Shown here in pieces: positions 1 through 11,027 of a DNA stretch of 64,000 nt. The DNA lies in contig NZ_FOIK01000003.1 of assembly GCF_900111565.1 (NCBI RefSeq), forward strand, positions 372,001 through 436,000, in the 5' to 3' direction. A program made the translations under genes and the position numbers. The notes beneath the pieces were generated by a model. It saw only the letters and a list, made by a program, of their open reading frames with translations, had not been told where the DNA came from and ran no database searches. Numbering within the stretch: the first letter of the stretch is position 1; the number at the start of each line of letters is the position of its first letter. Origin of the DNA: Paenibacillus sp. NFR01 (GTDB taxonomy: Bacteria > Bacillota > Bacilli > Paenibacillales > Paenibacillaceae).

Positions 1-521
1 GGACGGCAGTGATCCTCCGTCCCGGCGGCATCACCGCCGAACAGCTCGCGGCGGTGCTCGGCTCCGGCGCCGTGTCGGCGACGCCGGGCGAAGAAGCCGC
101 CGCCCGGGATGCGGCGGCGGAAGACGGCCCGGCGCCGCGCGCGCCGGGCATGAAGTACACGCACTACGCCCCGCGCGGCTGGCTGGGCGTCGTGCGCGGC
201 GCCACGCCGCAGCGCGTGGCGGAAGCGGCCGCTGCGCGGCTGGCGGCGGCGGCGTTAAGCGGGGAAACGACGGGCCTGCTCCTCTTCGAGGAGCACCGGG
301 CCCTCTACCCCGCGAACCCCGCCGCCTGCGTCCGTTCTCTCGGCGCCCTGGCCTCGCCGGAGGAAGGCGCTCGCGCCCTGTATGCCGCCTTGCGGGACTT
401 CGATGAAGCGGGCGCGACGTATATCCTTGCCGAGGCTTGTCCGGAAACCGGCCTCGGCGCCGCGATCATGAACCGGCTGATGAAAGCCGCCGGCGGCACC
501 GTGATCGAAGCGGGAGAATGA
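1..521 (+). CDS. ywlC: Threonylcarbamoyl-AMP synthase, C-terminal part (Sua5/YwlC family)
   Basis: The reading frame is open from the first bases, so the gene begins before the window and only the C-terminal part is seen. Sua5/YrdC proteins make threonylcarbamoyl-AMP from threonine, bicarbonate and ATP for the t6A modification of tRNAs reading ANN codons. The visible stretch starts at the end of the YrdC fold (AVILRPGGIT), followed by an Ala-rich linker and a Sua5 domain whose hallmark GMKYTHYAP is clear. ywlC directly precedes mntP and ywlE in Bacillus subtilis, as here. The segment is very GC-rich, with many Ala and Arg codons, unlike the neighbouring mntP. The family call is firm. Confidence 0.88.
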   Translation, partial: TAVILRPGGITAEQLAAVLGSGAVSATPGEEAAARDAAAEDGPAPRAPGMKYTHYAPRGWLGVVRGATPQRVAEAAAARLAAAALSGETTGLLLFEEHRALYPANPAACVRSLGALASPEEGARALYAALRDFDEAGATYILAEACPETGLGAAIMNRLMKAAGGTVIEAGE

Positions 522-680
522 GGCGGCTGCAAGGTTATTCTGCCGTGCGCAGGCATTCTCTTTTTCCGTTTGGTGCATAAGCCGTCATCCCAATCGGTGT
601 CCGTGCTTGTGAGAGGCATGATCGCCTTCTTGTCCGCATATCGTTAGGTGTACAAGATATTCGGACTTGGAGGGTTGGAC

Positions 681-1253
681 ATGGACGTGGCCGGCGGGTA
701 TATGGGATACGGGCAACTGATAACGATCGCGATCATGGCGGTCGCCCTGGGAATGGATGCCTTTTCCCTCGGCGTAGGGATCGGGATGAAGGGAATCCGT
801 CTGCTGCATGTGCTGCAGCTCAGCCTGCTCATCGCCCTTTTTCACGTGCTGATGCCTTTGCTTGGCTTGTTTACCGGCAATTATGTCGGGCATTTGCTGG
901 GCAAAGTTACGACATACGCGGCCGGCGGCCTGCTGGTGCTGCTCGGCGGACATATGGTTATAAATGCGTTCCGGAGCGGAGATGACGGCAAACATCAATT
1001 CGAATACCGGACGTTCTGGGGAATGCTGCTCATTTCGCTCAGCGTAAGCGTGGATTCGTTTTCGGTCGGCGTTTCGCTCGGGATGTTCGTCAGCAGCATT
1101 GCCCTGACGGTGCTGGCCTTCGGCGCCTGCGGCGGCCTCATGTCGATCATCGGCCTGCTGGTCGGAAGGCGTGTCCGCCGGGGGCTGGGCGACTACGGTG
1201 AGGCGCTGGGCGGGGCGATTCTTCTGGCGTTTGGATTGCTGTTCATCTTCTGA
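681..1253 (+). CDS. mntP: Manganese efflux pump MntP
   Basis: A 190-residue membrane protein of the MntP (DUF204) family, which exports Mn2+ across the cytoplasmic membrane. It has about six hydrophobic helices in two similar halves. Each half carries the conserved acidic motif: ALGMDAFSLGVGIGM near residue 25 and SVSVDSFSVGVSLGM near residue 128. I chose ATG 681 because TTGGAGGG lies six bases upstream; an earlier in-frame ATG at 648 has no ribosome binding site. I see no Mn riboswitch in the 159 bases upstream. It lies between ywlC and ywlE, as in Bacillus. Confidence 0.9.
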   Translation: MDVAGGYMGYGQLITIAIMAVALGMDAFSLGVGIGMKGIRLLHVLQLSLLIALFHVLMPLLGLFTGNYVGHLLGKVTTYAAGGLLVLLGGHMVINAFRSGDDGKHQFEYRTFWGMLLISLSVSVDSFSVGVSLGMFVSSIALTVLAFGACGGLMSIIGLLVGRRVRRGLGDYGEALGGAILLAFGLLFIF

Positions 1254-1334
1254 TACAATAACGGCATAAACAGCTGAAATTGCGGTTATCATCAGCAAAA
1301 CGTCAGCTGCTATTTTAAACTGGAGGTGGTACGC

Positions 1335-1922
1335 ATGCTGCGTATATTGTTCGTCTGCACCGGCAACACCTGCCGCAGCCCGATGGCTGAGGGGCTTCTG
1401 CGGAAGCTGGCGAAGGAGCGGGGCCTGGCACTTGAAGTGCGGTCTGCCGGCGTGTCCGCCATTTCCGGTATGTCCATGTCCCGCCACGCGGCGGCTATTC
1501 TGCGGGATGAAGGAATCACGGATACCATTCAGTCTTCGCAATTGACTCCGGAGACGGTGGCCTGGGCGGATCTTGTATTGACCCTGACCAGCGGGCATAA
1601 ACGGCACTTGCTGCAATATTTTCCCGAAGCTGTTGCCAAGACGCATACGCTCAAGGAATTTGTTTATAATGAAGATAGCGTGAACGGAGATATCCGCGAG
1701 CTGGACAGCTTGTATGCGGATGCGGAACTGCGCCTTGCGCTTGGCGGCGAACCCGATCCTGCGGATATGCAGCGGATCATTGAAATCCGCCAGCGGATTC
1801 CCAGCTTCGATATCACCGATCCGTTCGGCGGAACGCGCGAAGACTATGAGCTGACCGCGGCCGAAATCCGCACGGCCCTGTACAGTTTGCTCGACAAGCT
1901 GGAAACGCTGCGGCACCAGTAA
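1335..1922 (+). CDS. ywlE: Protein-arginine phosphatase YwlE (low-molecular-weight phosphatase fold)
   Basis: The phosphatase loop CTGNTCRSP sits at residues 8-16. The Thr in NTC is the residue that distinguishes protein-arginine phosphatase YwlE from tyrosine phosphatases, which carry a bulkier residue there. The general-acid DPFGG is at about residue 162. YwlE reverses McsB arginine phosphorylation, which marks proteins for ClpCP. At 195 residues it is about 45 longer than B. subtilis YwlE; the extra sequence (about residues 112-158) precedes the DPFGG loop. The start ATG 1335 follows GGAGGTGG; an in-frame GTG at 1326 lies inside that ribosome binding site and is rejected. Confidence 0.85.
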   Translation: MLRILFVCTGNTCRSPMAEGLLRKLAKERGLALEVRSAGVSAISGMSMSRHAAAILRDEGITDTIQSSQLTPETVAWADLVLTLTSGHKRHLLQYFPEAVAKTHTLKEFVYNEDSVNGDIRELDSLYADAELRLALGGEPDPADMQRIIEIRQRIPSFDITDPFGGTREDYELTAAEIRTALYSLLDKLETLRHQ

Positions 1923-2010
1923 TACAGAATATGCAATTTTATCCTGCTGCAGCCTGCGGATCCATTGTTGATTTTTGCGGCGGCATACATTAAGATGAAT
2001 TTATATTATC

Positions 2011-2090
2011 CGGTTCCGGTGTAACTGGCGACAACGGTGGATCAAACCACGATGGAGCACCGGAATACACGGCCGGTCGCCTGGGCGAAA
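2011..2090 (+). promoter_or_regulatory. ZTP (pfl-motif) riboswitch aptamer
   Basis: The stretch has the parts of the ZTP/ZMP aptamer in order. P1 pairs CCGGTGTA (2016-2023) with TACACGG (2066-2072). Next comes the core ACTGGCGAC (2024-2032). A P2 hairpin pairs GGTGG (2036) with CCAC (2047), then GGAGCACCGG follows, and finally the CGCCTGGGC loop (2079-2087). A terminator follows at once. These riboswitches sense the purine/folate alarmone ZTP and usually switch on one-carbon genes. Here it heads ywlG-glyA, and glyA is a known target class. Confidence 0.85.
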
Positions 2091-2127
2091 GAGCACATCC
2101 GCAGCTTCCTGCGGACTGCTCTTTTTT
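2091..2127 (+). terminator. Intrinsic terminator of the ZTP riboswitch expression platform
   Basis: A stem pairs GAGCA (2091-2095) with TGCTC (2117-2121) and CCGCAG (2099-2104) with CTGCGG (2109-2114) around loop CTTC, followed by six T. It begins where the aptamer ends, so ligand binding can plausibly prevent its formation. Confidence 0.85.
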
Positions 2128-2178
2128 GTTTAAATTCAGGATGATACCGTCCCGGCGCCCATTGAGGAGGCATAAAGG

Positions 2179-2757
2179 ATGAATGAAATCACGAAACTGG
2201 CGGAGCAAACCGCGGCCATCGTCCGCGAATTGGCCGATGCAGCCAAGCTTGGCCCGGGGAAGGTTTTGGTCGTCGGAGCCAGCACGAGCGAGGTAGCCGG
2301 CGTGCATATCGGCAAAGGCGGCGCGCTGGAGGTAGCGGAGCAGCTGCTTGCCGGAATACGGGAGGTTGCAGAGGAACGGGGCTTCCATCCCGTGTTCCAG
2401 TGCTGCGAGCATCTGAACCGTTCATTGGTCATGGAGCGTTCGTTGCTGGAGGCGCTTGGCCTTACCGAAGTATCCGCCGTGCCGATTCCGGGAGCCGGCG
2501 GCTCGATGGCGACGGCGGCCTACCGGTCCATGGCGGACCCGGTGCTGGCCGAAACGGTGGCTGCCCATGCGGGCATCGACATCGGGGAGACGCTCATCGG
2601 CATGCACCTGCGCCGGGTGGCGGTGCCTTTCCGGCCGAGCCAACGGTATGTTGGACAGGCGAGGGTCAATGCGGCATACAGCAGGCCGCCGCTTGTTGGC
2701 GGTGAGCGGGCGGTGTACCGCGCGCCGGAGACAAGCGGAAGCGGTAGCTGCGACTGA
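2179..2757 (+). CDS. ywlG: TIGR01440 / YwlG family protein, function unknown
   Basis: A 192-residue protein of the DUF436 (TIGR01440) family, always found near glyA in Firmicutes. Recognisable family features are VLVVGASTSEVAGVHIGKGG near residue 29, CCEHLNRSLV near residue 75 and the C-terminal HLRRVAVPFRPS. It appears soluble. AGGAGG lies eight bases before ATG 2179. It is the first gene after the ZTP riboswitch and 98 bases before glyA, so both are probably one transcript controlled by ZTP. No biochemical role is established that I know of. B. subtilis has rpiB between ywlE and ywlG; it is absent here. Confidence 0.88.
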   Translation: MNEITKLAEQTAAIVRELADAAKLGPGKVLVVGASTSEVAGVHIGKGGALEVAEQLLAGIREVAEERGFHPVFQCCEHLNRSLVMERSLLEALGLTEVSAVPIPGAGGSMATAAYRSMADPVLAETVAAHAGIDIGETLIGMHLRRVAVPFRPSQRYVGQARVNAAYSRPPLVGGERAVYRAPETSGSGSCD

Positions 2758-2855
2758 TGCCGGGACGGTCCCCGGACAGGGGAATCAGGAATTCGCAGAT
2801 TACTCTGCATAAGCTATAAAACTATATTTTGAAATCAGGGAGGAAGTAGAAACAA

Positions 2856-4103
2856 ATGGAACAATTGCGTAAGAGTGACCCGGCGGTACTGGAAGCGATG
2901 GGGCTGGAACTGAGCCGTCAACGCCGCAACATTGAACTGATTGCTTCGGAGAACATTGTCAGCGAAGCGGTAATGGAAGCGATGGGCTCCGTGCTCACGA
3001 ATAAATACGCCGAAGGTTATCCGGGCAAACGCTATTACGGCGGCTGCGAAGACGTGGATATCGTGGAGAATTTGGCCCGTGACCGTGCGAAGCAATTGTT
3101 CGGCGCCGAACATGCCAACGTCCAGCCGCATTCCGGCGCTCAAGCCAACATGGCCGTTTATCTCGCTGCGCTGAATCCGGGCGATACCGTGCTCGGCATG
3201 AACCTGGCGCATGGCGGACACTTGACCCACGGCAGCCCAGTCAACGCTTCCGGCTTGCTGTACAACTTTGTGGCTTACGGCGTTCAAGAGAACACCTTCC
3301 TGATTGATTATGACGAAGTGCGCAAGGCGGCGTTCAAACACCGGCCGCGCCTGATTGTCGCCGGAGCGAGCGCATATCCGCGCACGATCGATTTTGAAGC
3401 ACTGGCTTCGATTGCGAATGATGTCGGCGCGCTGTTCATGGTCGACATGGCGCATATCGCCGGCCTGGTTGCCGCAGGCGTGCACCCGAGCCCTGTGCCT
3501 CATGCACATTTCGTGACGACCACGACACATAAAACGCTTCGCGGTCCGCGGGGCGGCATGATTCTGTGCAGACAGCCATGGGCGGCCGCAATCGACAAGG
3601 CCGTATTCCCGGGCTCGCAAGGCGGTCCGCTGATGCATGTCATCGCCTCCAAAGCCGTTGCGCTGGGCGAAGCACTGCAGCCGTCTTTCAAGACCTATGC
3701 AGAGAACGTAGTGAAGAACGCGAAGGTGCTGGCGGAAACGCTGATCGGCGAAGGCGTCAACATCGTATCCGGCGGAACGGACAACCACCTGATGCTGGTG
3801 GATACCCGCAACTTGAACATCACCGGCAAAGATGCCGAGAAGGTGCTCGATTCCATCGGTATTACCGTCAACAAAAACGCCATTCCGTTTGATCCGACCA
3901 GCCCATTCGTTACCAGCGGCATCCGGATCGGAACGCCTGCGGTCACTTCCCGCGGAATGGACGAGGAAGCGATGGTCGTCATCGGACGCATTATCGCCAA
4001 CGTGCTGAAAAATTCGCAGGATGAGGGCAAGCTGGCGGAAGCGGCGAAAGAGGTTGCTGCACTGACCGAGAAATACCCGCTTTACTCCGACCTGCGTTAC
4101 TAA
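2856..4103 (+). CDS. glyA: Serine hydroxymethyltransferase
   Basis: A 415-residue PLP enzyme that interconverts serine plus tetrahydrofolate with glycine plus 5,10-methylene-THF, the main source of one-carbon units. Family signatures run in order: LIASENIVS near residue 28, YPGKRYYGG near residue 55, QPHSGAQAN near residue 90, and the PLP lysine in [14 protein letters not shown], which is Lys226. Length is typical. The start has GGGAGGAAG nine bases upstream. It lies downstream of the ZTP riboswitch and ywlG, consistent with sensing of folate/purine stress, and is followed by a terminator. Confidence 0.97.
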   Translation: MEQLRKSDPAVLEAMGLELSRQRRNIELIASENIVSEAVMEAMGSVLTNKYAEGYPGKRYYGGCEDVDIVENLARDRAKQLFGAEHANVQPHSGAQANMAVYLAALNPGDTVLGMNLAHGGHLTHGSPVNASGLLYNFVAYGVQENTFLIDYDEVRKAAFKHRPRLIVAGASAYPRTIDFEALASIANDVGALFMVDMAHIAGLVAAGVHPSPVPHAHFVTTTTHKTLRGPRGGMILCRQPWAAAIDKAVFPGSQGGPLMHVIASKAVALGEALQPSFKTYAENVVKNAKVLAETLIGEGVNIVSGGTDNHLMLVDTRNLNITGKDAEKVLDSIGITVNKNAIPFDPTSPFVTSGIRIGTPAVTSRGMDEEAMVVIGRIIANVLKNSQDEGKLAEAAKEVAALTEKYPLYSDLRY

Positions 4104-4138
4104 TCCTTTAACCTTACCTTGAGCCACTGTATGCTCCG

Positions 4139-4169
4139 GCCATCCGCCGGATGCTGCGGCGGCTTTTTT
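4139..4169 (+). terminator. Probable terminator after glyA
   Basis: GCC-AT-CCGC (4139-4147) pairs with GCGG-C-GGC (4156-4163) around an eight-base loop, followed by six T. The stem has a small internal loop, so it is moderate in strength. Confidence 0.6.
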
Positions 4170-4520
4170 AGTTAGAAGATGGTTATAAGTTTGTGAGATA
4201 ATGTTGTCCTTCCACCGTGTACAATTTTGAATAATGTTCACAATTGGCTGATGAAATCTAAATGAAAATCGATGTAAAAGTGTTGAAAAGTTCAACCATT
4301 TTTCGAAAATACTCGTGAAAAAAGTGTGAAAAGTATGAAAACAGAGGAATTACGCAAACTAACACGGTTTTTGAAGCGGCTTGCAGGCTTAGCCGGCAGT
4401 CCGGTTCAAACGTAGGTGAAAAGCATCCGCGGTGATGATATAATAGACAAGATTTAGCCGAGGAAGCGATTCAAAGCGCTTTCTGCGGCGGACAAGACTT
4501 ACAATACCGGAGGTACAAGA
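4170..4520 (+). other. Non-coding glyA-upp intergenic region with a promoter
   Basis: This 350-base A+T-rich region holds no credible gene. Its left half contains clustered GTGAAAA/GAAAAGT words (about 4270-4340), including the inverted pair GTTGAAAAGTTCAAC near 4279. The right half holds a sigma-A-like promoter for upp: GTGAAA (4416-4421), 17-base spacer, TATAAT (4439-4444). No riboswitch was recognised. Confidence 0.55.
4416..4444 (+). promoter_or_regulatory. Sigma-A-like promoter of upp
   Basis: GTGAAA (four of six matches to TTGACA), spacer of 17, and a perfect TATAAT at 4439-4444, about 75 bases before the upp start. Confidence 0.6.
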
Positions 4521-5150
4521 ATGGGAAAACTGGTGATTTGCGATCATCCATTGATTCAGCACAAACTGACATTTATCCGCGACGAGCGGACGAACACGAA
4601 AGAGTTCCGCGAGCTTGTCGATGAAGTAGCCACCCTGATGGCTTATGAAATTACACGCGAAATTCCGCTTGAGGACATCACCGTGCAAACGCCGGTATCC
4701 GAAACGCAAAGCAAAGTGATCTCCGGGCGTATGCTGGGCCTGATTCCGATTCTCCGCGCGGGTCTTGGAATGCTGGAAGGCGTGCTGAAGCTGCTGCCTG
4801 CGGCAAAGGTCGGACATGTCGGCTTGTTCCGCGATCCGGAAACGCTGCAGCCGGTGGAATACTATATCAAGCTGCCAACGGATGTACAGGAACGCCTGCT
4901 GATCGTCATCGATCCGATGCTGGCTACCGGGGGCTCGGCGATTGCGGCAATCACTTCGCTCAAAAACCGGGGCTGTACCCAAATCAAGATGATGAACCTG
5001 ATCGCCGCGCCGGAAGGGGTTGCCGCCGTGCAAGCCGCCCACCCGGATGTCGATATTTACGTTGCCGCGCTTGACGACCATTTGAACGATCACGGATACA
5101 TCGTACCGGGACTCGGCGATGCCGGCGACCGCTTGTACGGAACGAAGTAA
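4521..5150 (+). CDS. upp: Uracil phosphoribosyltransferase
   Basis: A 209-residue cytoplasmic enzyme that makes UMP from uracil and PRPP in pyrimidine salvage. The PRPP-binding loop [14 protein letters not shown] is at about residues 128-141 and the uracil-binding C-terminal [11 protein letters not shown] is present. The length equals the family norm. The start has CCGGAGGT ten bases upstream. glyA-upp-atp order matches Bacillus. Confidence 0.97.
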   Translation: MGKLVICDHPLIQHKLTFIRDERTNTKEFRELVDEVATLMAYEITREIPLEDITVQTPVSETQSKVISGRMLGLIPILRAGLGMLEGVLKLLPAAKVGHVGLFRDPETLQPVEYYIKLPTDVQERLLIVIDPMLATGGSAIAAITSLKNRGCTQIKMMNLIAAPEGVAAVQAAHPDVDIYVAALDDHLNDHGYIVPGLGDAGDRLYGTK

Positions 5151-5202
5151 TTCACTTACCACACAATAATGTAGAGATCGGATGAAAGAGAGGCCATGGG
5201 CA

Positions 5203-6369
5203 ATGTCCAAGATTAAAGTAATGACGATATTCGGGGTGCGTCCGGAGGCGATCAAGATGGCGCCGCTGGTTCTGGAGCTGGGCAGACATCCGGAGCATAT
5301 CGAATCGCTCGTCTGCGTCACGGCCCAACACCGCGAATTGCTGGACCAGGTGCTGGAAGTGTTCCATATTACGCCGGATTACGATCTGGATGTCATGAAG
5401 AACCGCCAGACCCTGAACGAAATCTCGATTCGTGTGCTGGAAGGGCTGGAGCCGGTTCTCCGCGAAGCCAAGCCGGATCTCGTGCTGGTGCATGGCGATA
5501 CACTGACGACCTTCCTGGCCAGCTATGCCGCATTTTTGCAGCAAATCCAGGTGGGGCATGTGGAAGCCGGGCTGCGAACCTGGAATAAACTGTCGCCTTA
5601 TCCGGAGGAGATGAACCGCCAGCTGACGGGTGTTTTGGCCGATCTTCACTTCGCTCCGACCGACTGGTCGGCGGGGAATTTGAGACACGAAAACAAGAAA
5701 GAGTCAACTATTTATATCACAGGCAATACCGTAACCGATGTGTTTCAATATACCGTACAGCCGGATTACCGGCATCCCGTTCTTGATTTTGCTTCAGGAA
5801 AAAGGCTTATTCTGATGACGGCGCACCGCAGAGAATCACAAGGCGAACCGCACCGTCATATTTTCCGTGCAGTCAAAAGAATCGCTGATGAATTTGAAGA
5901 TGTAGCCATTGTGTATCCCGTGCACCCGAGCCCGGCCGTCAAAGAGCCGGCGTACGAGATCCTGGGCGACCACCCGAGAATCAAGCTGATCGATCCGCTG
6001 GATGTCGTAGACCTGCACAATTTTTACCCGTATACCCACCTGATCCTGACAGATTCCGGCGGCTTACAGGAAGAAGCCCCTTCCTTTGGCGTTCCAGTGC
6101 TCGTACTTCGCGATACGACAGAACGTCCGGAAGGAATTGAGGCCGGAACCTTGGAACTTGTGGGTACGGACGAAGAGAAGGTGTATCAACGGACACATGC
6201 TTTGTTGACTGATGAGGACCTCTATCAATCAATGAGCCGGGCCGCCAACCCGTATGGAGACGGAAATGCCTCCAAGAGAATTGTCAATGCGATTTTGCAT
6301 CATTTCGGTGTTGTCGAAGAGCGTCCCGAAGAGTTTCACAGAACGTTCACAATTTCACCAGAGGCTTAA
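5203..6369 (+). CDS. wecB: UDP-N-acetylglucosamine 2-epimerase (non-hydrolysing)
   Basis: This 388-residue GT-B-fold enzyme interconverts UDP-GlcNAc and UDP-ManNAc; the latter is the ManNAc donor for wall teichoic acid and secondary wall polymer linkage units. Signatures: MTIFGVRPEAIKMAPL at the N-terminus, VHGDTLTT near residue 98, HVEAGLRT near residue 119, TAHRRES with His208, and DSGGLQEEAP near residue 285. The classic GTRPE here reads GVRPE. I start at ATG 5203 (MSKIKVM) after AAAGAGAGG; ATG 5182 has a poor site. It may also be called mnaA. In this chromosome it can feed TagA encoded at 28 kb. Confidence 0.93.
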   Translation: MSKIKVMTIFGVRPEAIKMAPLVLELGRHPEHIESLVCVTAQHRELLDQVLEVFHITPDYDLDVMKNRQTLNEISIRVLEGLEPVLREAKPDLVLVHGDTLTTFLASYAAFLQQIQVGHVEAGLRTWNKLSPYPEEMNRQLTGVLADLHFAPTDWSAGNLRHENKKESTIYITGNTVTDVFQYTVQPDYRHPVLDFASGKRLILMTAHRRESQGEPHRHIFRAVKRIADEFEDVAIVYPVHPSPAVKEPAYEILGDHPRIKLIDPLDVVDLHNFYPYTHLILTDSGGLQEEAPSFGVPVLVLRDTTERPEGIEAGTLELVGTDEEKVYQRTHALLTDEDLYQSMSRAANPYGDGNASKRIVNAILHHFGVVEERPEEFHRTFTISPEA

Positions 6370-6397
6370 AAACTAGCTGGTGAAAAGAAATGAAAAT

Positions 6398-6436
6398 ACC
6401 ATGCAGTAAAACTGTATGGTTTGTGCGGATTTTTTT
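6398..6436 (+). terminator. Possible terminator after wecB
   Basis: ACCATGCAGT (6398-6407) pairs with ACTGTATGGT (6411-6420) with one mismatch. The T-run comes nine bases after the stem, so termination is uncertain. Confidence 0.4.
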
Positions 6437-6492
6437 GATTTTTATGTGACTTTTTTCATATTTTCACGCTTAGAAACACTGTTTCCGCTTGA

Positions 6493-6522
6493 TTGACAAA
6501 CTCTTGTAACATTCAGTAAAAT
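6493..6522 (+). promoter_or_regulatory. Sigma-A promoter of the ATP synthase operon
   Basis: Perfect TTGACA (6493-6498), 18-base spacer, TAAAAT (6517-6522). A 13-base palindrome GAAACACTGTTTC (6473-6485) lies just upstream and could be an operator. Confidence 0.7.
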
Positions 6523-6548
6523 GAATTGAAATCCAAGGGCGGGATACA

Positions 6549-6803
6549 ATGAATCAATCTGACCGGAACCAAAATGAAGGCAAAGATCCGGCGAGAGCCT
6601 ATCGCGCCATAGGTTTGGCCAGCGCAATCGGCGTCGACCTTGCGGGCTGCACAATCGGGGGCTATTTTCTCGGAAGATGGCTCGGCGGGATGTGGGGAAA
6701 CGCAGGTCTTTGGGTCGGCTTGGGCGTGCTTTTTGGTATGTTGTCGGGAGCCGCAAGCATTGTTAGCGTGATAAAACGAGTGATGAGGGAAAGCGATGAA
6801 TGA
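6549..6803 (+). CDS. atpZ: AtpZ/AtpI-family small membrane protein
   Basis: An 84-residue protein with a hydrophilic N-terminus and two membrane helices (about residues 20-40 and 50-73), matching the AtpZ type encoded at the head of some Bacillus atp operons. The Gly-rich GGYFLGRWLGGMWG between the helices is typical. AtpZ and AtpI are proposed to help assemble the c-ring or act in Mg2+ uptake. It overlaps atpI by eight bases, so the two are translationally coupled. Confidence 0.75.
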   Translation: MNQSDRNQNEGKDPARAYRAIGLASAIGVDLAGCTIGGYFLGRWLGGMWGNAGLWVGLGVLFGMLSGAASIVSVIKRVMRESDE

Positions 6804-7173
6804 CATATCGAAGCTAAACAAGATTATGTTTGTGACCATTATGGCCATCATCGCGGTATGCTTCATTATCGCGGAGCTGATGCCCCATCGGCGGACGATC
6901 TTTCACGGAACGGTACTGGGCGCTTCTGTCAGTTGCATCAATGTGCTCTATATGGGCTACAAGATCAACAATATCGGCAAATCGGCAGCGGGTCAGCGAA
7001 AGGGCCGGGCTACGCTTGGCTTTGGTGTCAGAGTAGCTACCTCGATCCTTGCCATTATTTTGGCGCTCGAGTATCCTCATTACTTCAGTGAGATTGCGGT
7101 ATGCGCCAGTCTTGTCGTCGGACAGCTAATGACTCCTATTATAGGATTTATTATGGTAATGAATGAGAAATGA
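6796..7173 (+). CDS. atpI: ATP synthase subunit I
   Basis: A 125-residue protein with four hydrophobic helices, of the AtpI/Atp synthase I family, which assists c-ring assembly. Sequence conservation is low, as usual for the family, so the call rests on topology, length and position between atpZ and atpB. It starts inside the 3' end of atpZ. Confidence 0.82.
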   Translation: MNDISKLNKIMFVTIMAIIAVCFIIAELMPHRRTIFHGTVLGASVSCINVLYMGYKINNIGKSAAGQRKGRATLGFGVRVATSILAIILALEYPHYFSEIAVCASLVVGQLMTPIIGFIMVMNEK

Positions 7174-7203
7174 AGCCGCTGACGAGAAAGGGGTGAGAAC
7201 ACA

Positions 7204-8022
7204 ATGCATGAATCACCGATTATTGAACTTGGAGGACTCAACTTCGATCTGTCCATCATTCTGATGCTGATTGTCACCTGTACGATTGTCTTTGTCATCG
7301 CGCGTCTGGCAACCCGCAATCTCTCTGTGGAGAATCCGGGGAAACTGCAGAATTTCATGGAATGGGTCGTGGAGTTTGTCCAAGGTTTGATTTCAAGCAA
7401 TATGGATATGAAAAAAGGCAAGCCGTTTCTCTCGCTTGGCATGACGCTGATCATGTTTATCTTCGTAGGCAACATGCTCGGTCTGCCCTTCGGGATTGTA
7501 ACGGAGTATAAGGACGCAGATAAAGCAACCTTTTTCAGCCAGCCGCTGGTTACCGTGGTCGACAAAATCCATGAGGATCAAGCTGCGAAGCCGGGCGAAG
7601 AGGTTGAGGTTGGCGTAAGCTGGTGGAAATCGCCTACCGCCGATGCCTCGGTATCGATGGGCTTGGCCGGATTGGTATTCGTCCTGGTACATTTCCTGGG
7701 GATGACGAGGAACACCAAGGGATACTTCAAACACTATTTACAGCCTTTTGCATTCTTCTTGCCGATAAACCTGATAGAGCAGTTCTCGAAGCTGCTGACG
7801 CACGGGATGCGTCTATTCGGGAATATTTTCGCGGGCGAGGTATTGATCACCGTTCTGATCAAGCTCGGTTCATCCGGGATTGTCGGGGCGATCGCATCGA
7901 TTCCGCTGCTCATGATCTGGCAGGGCTTCAGTATTTTCGTTGGCTCCATCCAAGCGTTTGTCTTTACGATTTTGACCTTCGTATACATTTCGCAGGCATT
8001 GGAGACGCATGAGGAACATTGA
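7204..8022 (+). CDS. atpB: ATP synthase Fo subunit a
   Basis: A 272-residue polytopic membrane subunit forming the proton half-channels against the c-ring. The essential Arg lies in LLTHGMRLFGNIFAGEVL near residue 203, and the C-terminal PLLMIWQGFSIFVGSIQAFVFT helix is conserved. A soluble loop at about residues 105-140 is rich in charged residues. The start ATG follows AAAGGGGTGA. Confidence 0.96.
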   Translation: MHESPIIELGGLNFDLSIILMLIVTCTIVFVIARLATRNLSVENPGKLQNFMEWVVEFVQGLISSNMDMKKGKPFLSLGMTLIMFIFVGNMLGLPFGIVTEYKDADKATFFSQPLVTVVDKIHEDQAAKPGEEVEVGVSWWKSPTADASVSMGLAGLVFVLVHFLGMTRNTKGYFKHYLQPFAFFLPINLIEQFSKLLTHGMRLFGNIFAGEVLITVLIKLGSSGIVGAIASIPLLMIWQGFSIFVGSIQAFVFTILTFVYISQALETHEEH

Positions 8023-8027
8023 TTGAG

Positions 8028-8330
<303 letters not shown>

Positions 8331-8437
8331 GAAGTCGCAATATTTGGCGGGGAAGGCCACGGCCATCCGCGCTTTCTTTTTTGAAGAAATTCGCTCTGTA
8401 AAGATAATGAAAGTCAAGCGGAAAGGAGTGACCCCTA

Positions 8438-8922
8438 GTGCATTTTTCTATCACATCTCTCGTGCTGGCGCTGATCGCGTTCCTGATCTTGTATCTTCTG
8501 CTCAATAAGTACGCCTTCGGCCCGTTGTTCTCCGTTATGGAGAAACGCCGTGAACTTGTCATGTCGCAGCTTAACGAAGCTACCCAAACGCGGGAGCAAG
8601 CGGTCGCTTTCGTAGAGGAGCAAAAACAGGCTCTGCAAAATGCCCGCAAGGAAGCGTACGACATCATCGAGCAATCCCGGCAGACGAGCGGAAAGCAATC
8701 CGAGCAATTGCTCGAACAGGCTAAAGTTGAAGCAGCCCGCATCAAAGAAGAGGCTGTTCGCGATATTCAGAACGAGAAGAACAAAGCGGTTGAGGCTTTG
8801 CGCGGCGAGCTCGGCGCGGCTTCGGTAAAGATCGCTTCCAAGCTGCTTGAAAAAGAAGTCAGCTCAGATGCCGCTCAAGAAGAACTGGTTGACCAATACC
8901 TTAAAAAGGTTGGAGGCCAGTC

Positions 8923-8926
<4 letters not shown>
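8438..8926 (+). CDS. atpF: ATP synthase Fo subunit b
   Basis: A 162-residue peripheral-stalk subunit: one N-terminal membrane helix (residues 5-25), then a long charged coiled coil reaching F1. The start is GTG 8438, preceded by GAAAGGAG; no better ATG exists and the length fits the family. It overlaps atpH by four bases (ATGA). Confidence 0.93.
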
Positions 8927-10997
<2,071 letters not shown>

Positions 10998-11027
10998 TCA
11001 GCGCGGGTGAACAATATTGCCGTAACC

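Noticed and set aside
522..680. Manganese (yybP-ykoY) riboswitch ahead of mntP
   Set aside because: The conserved loop sequences are not visible in this short spacer.
585..1916. Long minus-strand open frame opposite mntP and ywlE
   Set aside because: Both genes on the + strand have clear motifs and ribosome binding sites; the antisense product is Gln/His/Arg-rich and matches nothing.
2835..4295. 486-codon minus-strand open frame opposite glyA
   Set aside because: Shadow of glyA codon use; similar long shadows occur opposite atpD, murA and pgcA.
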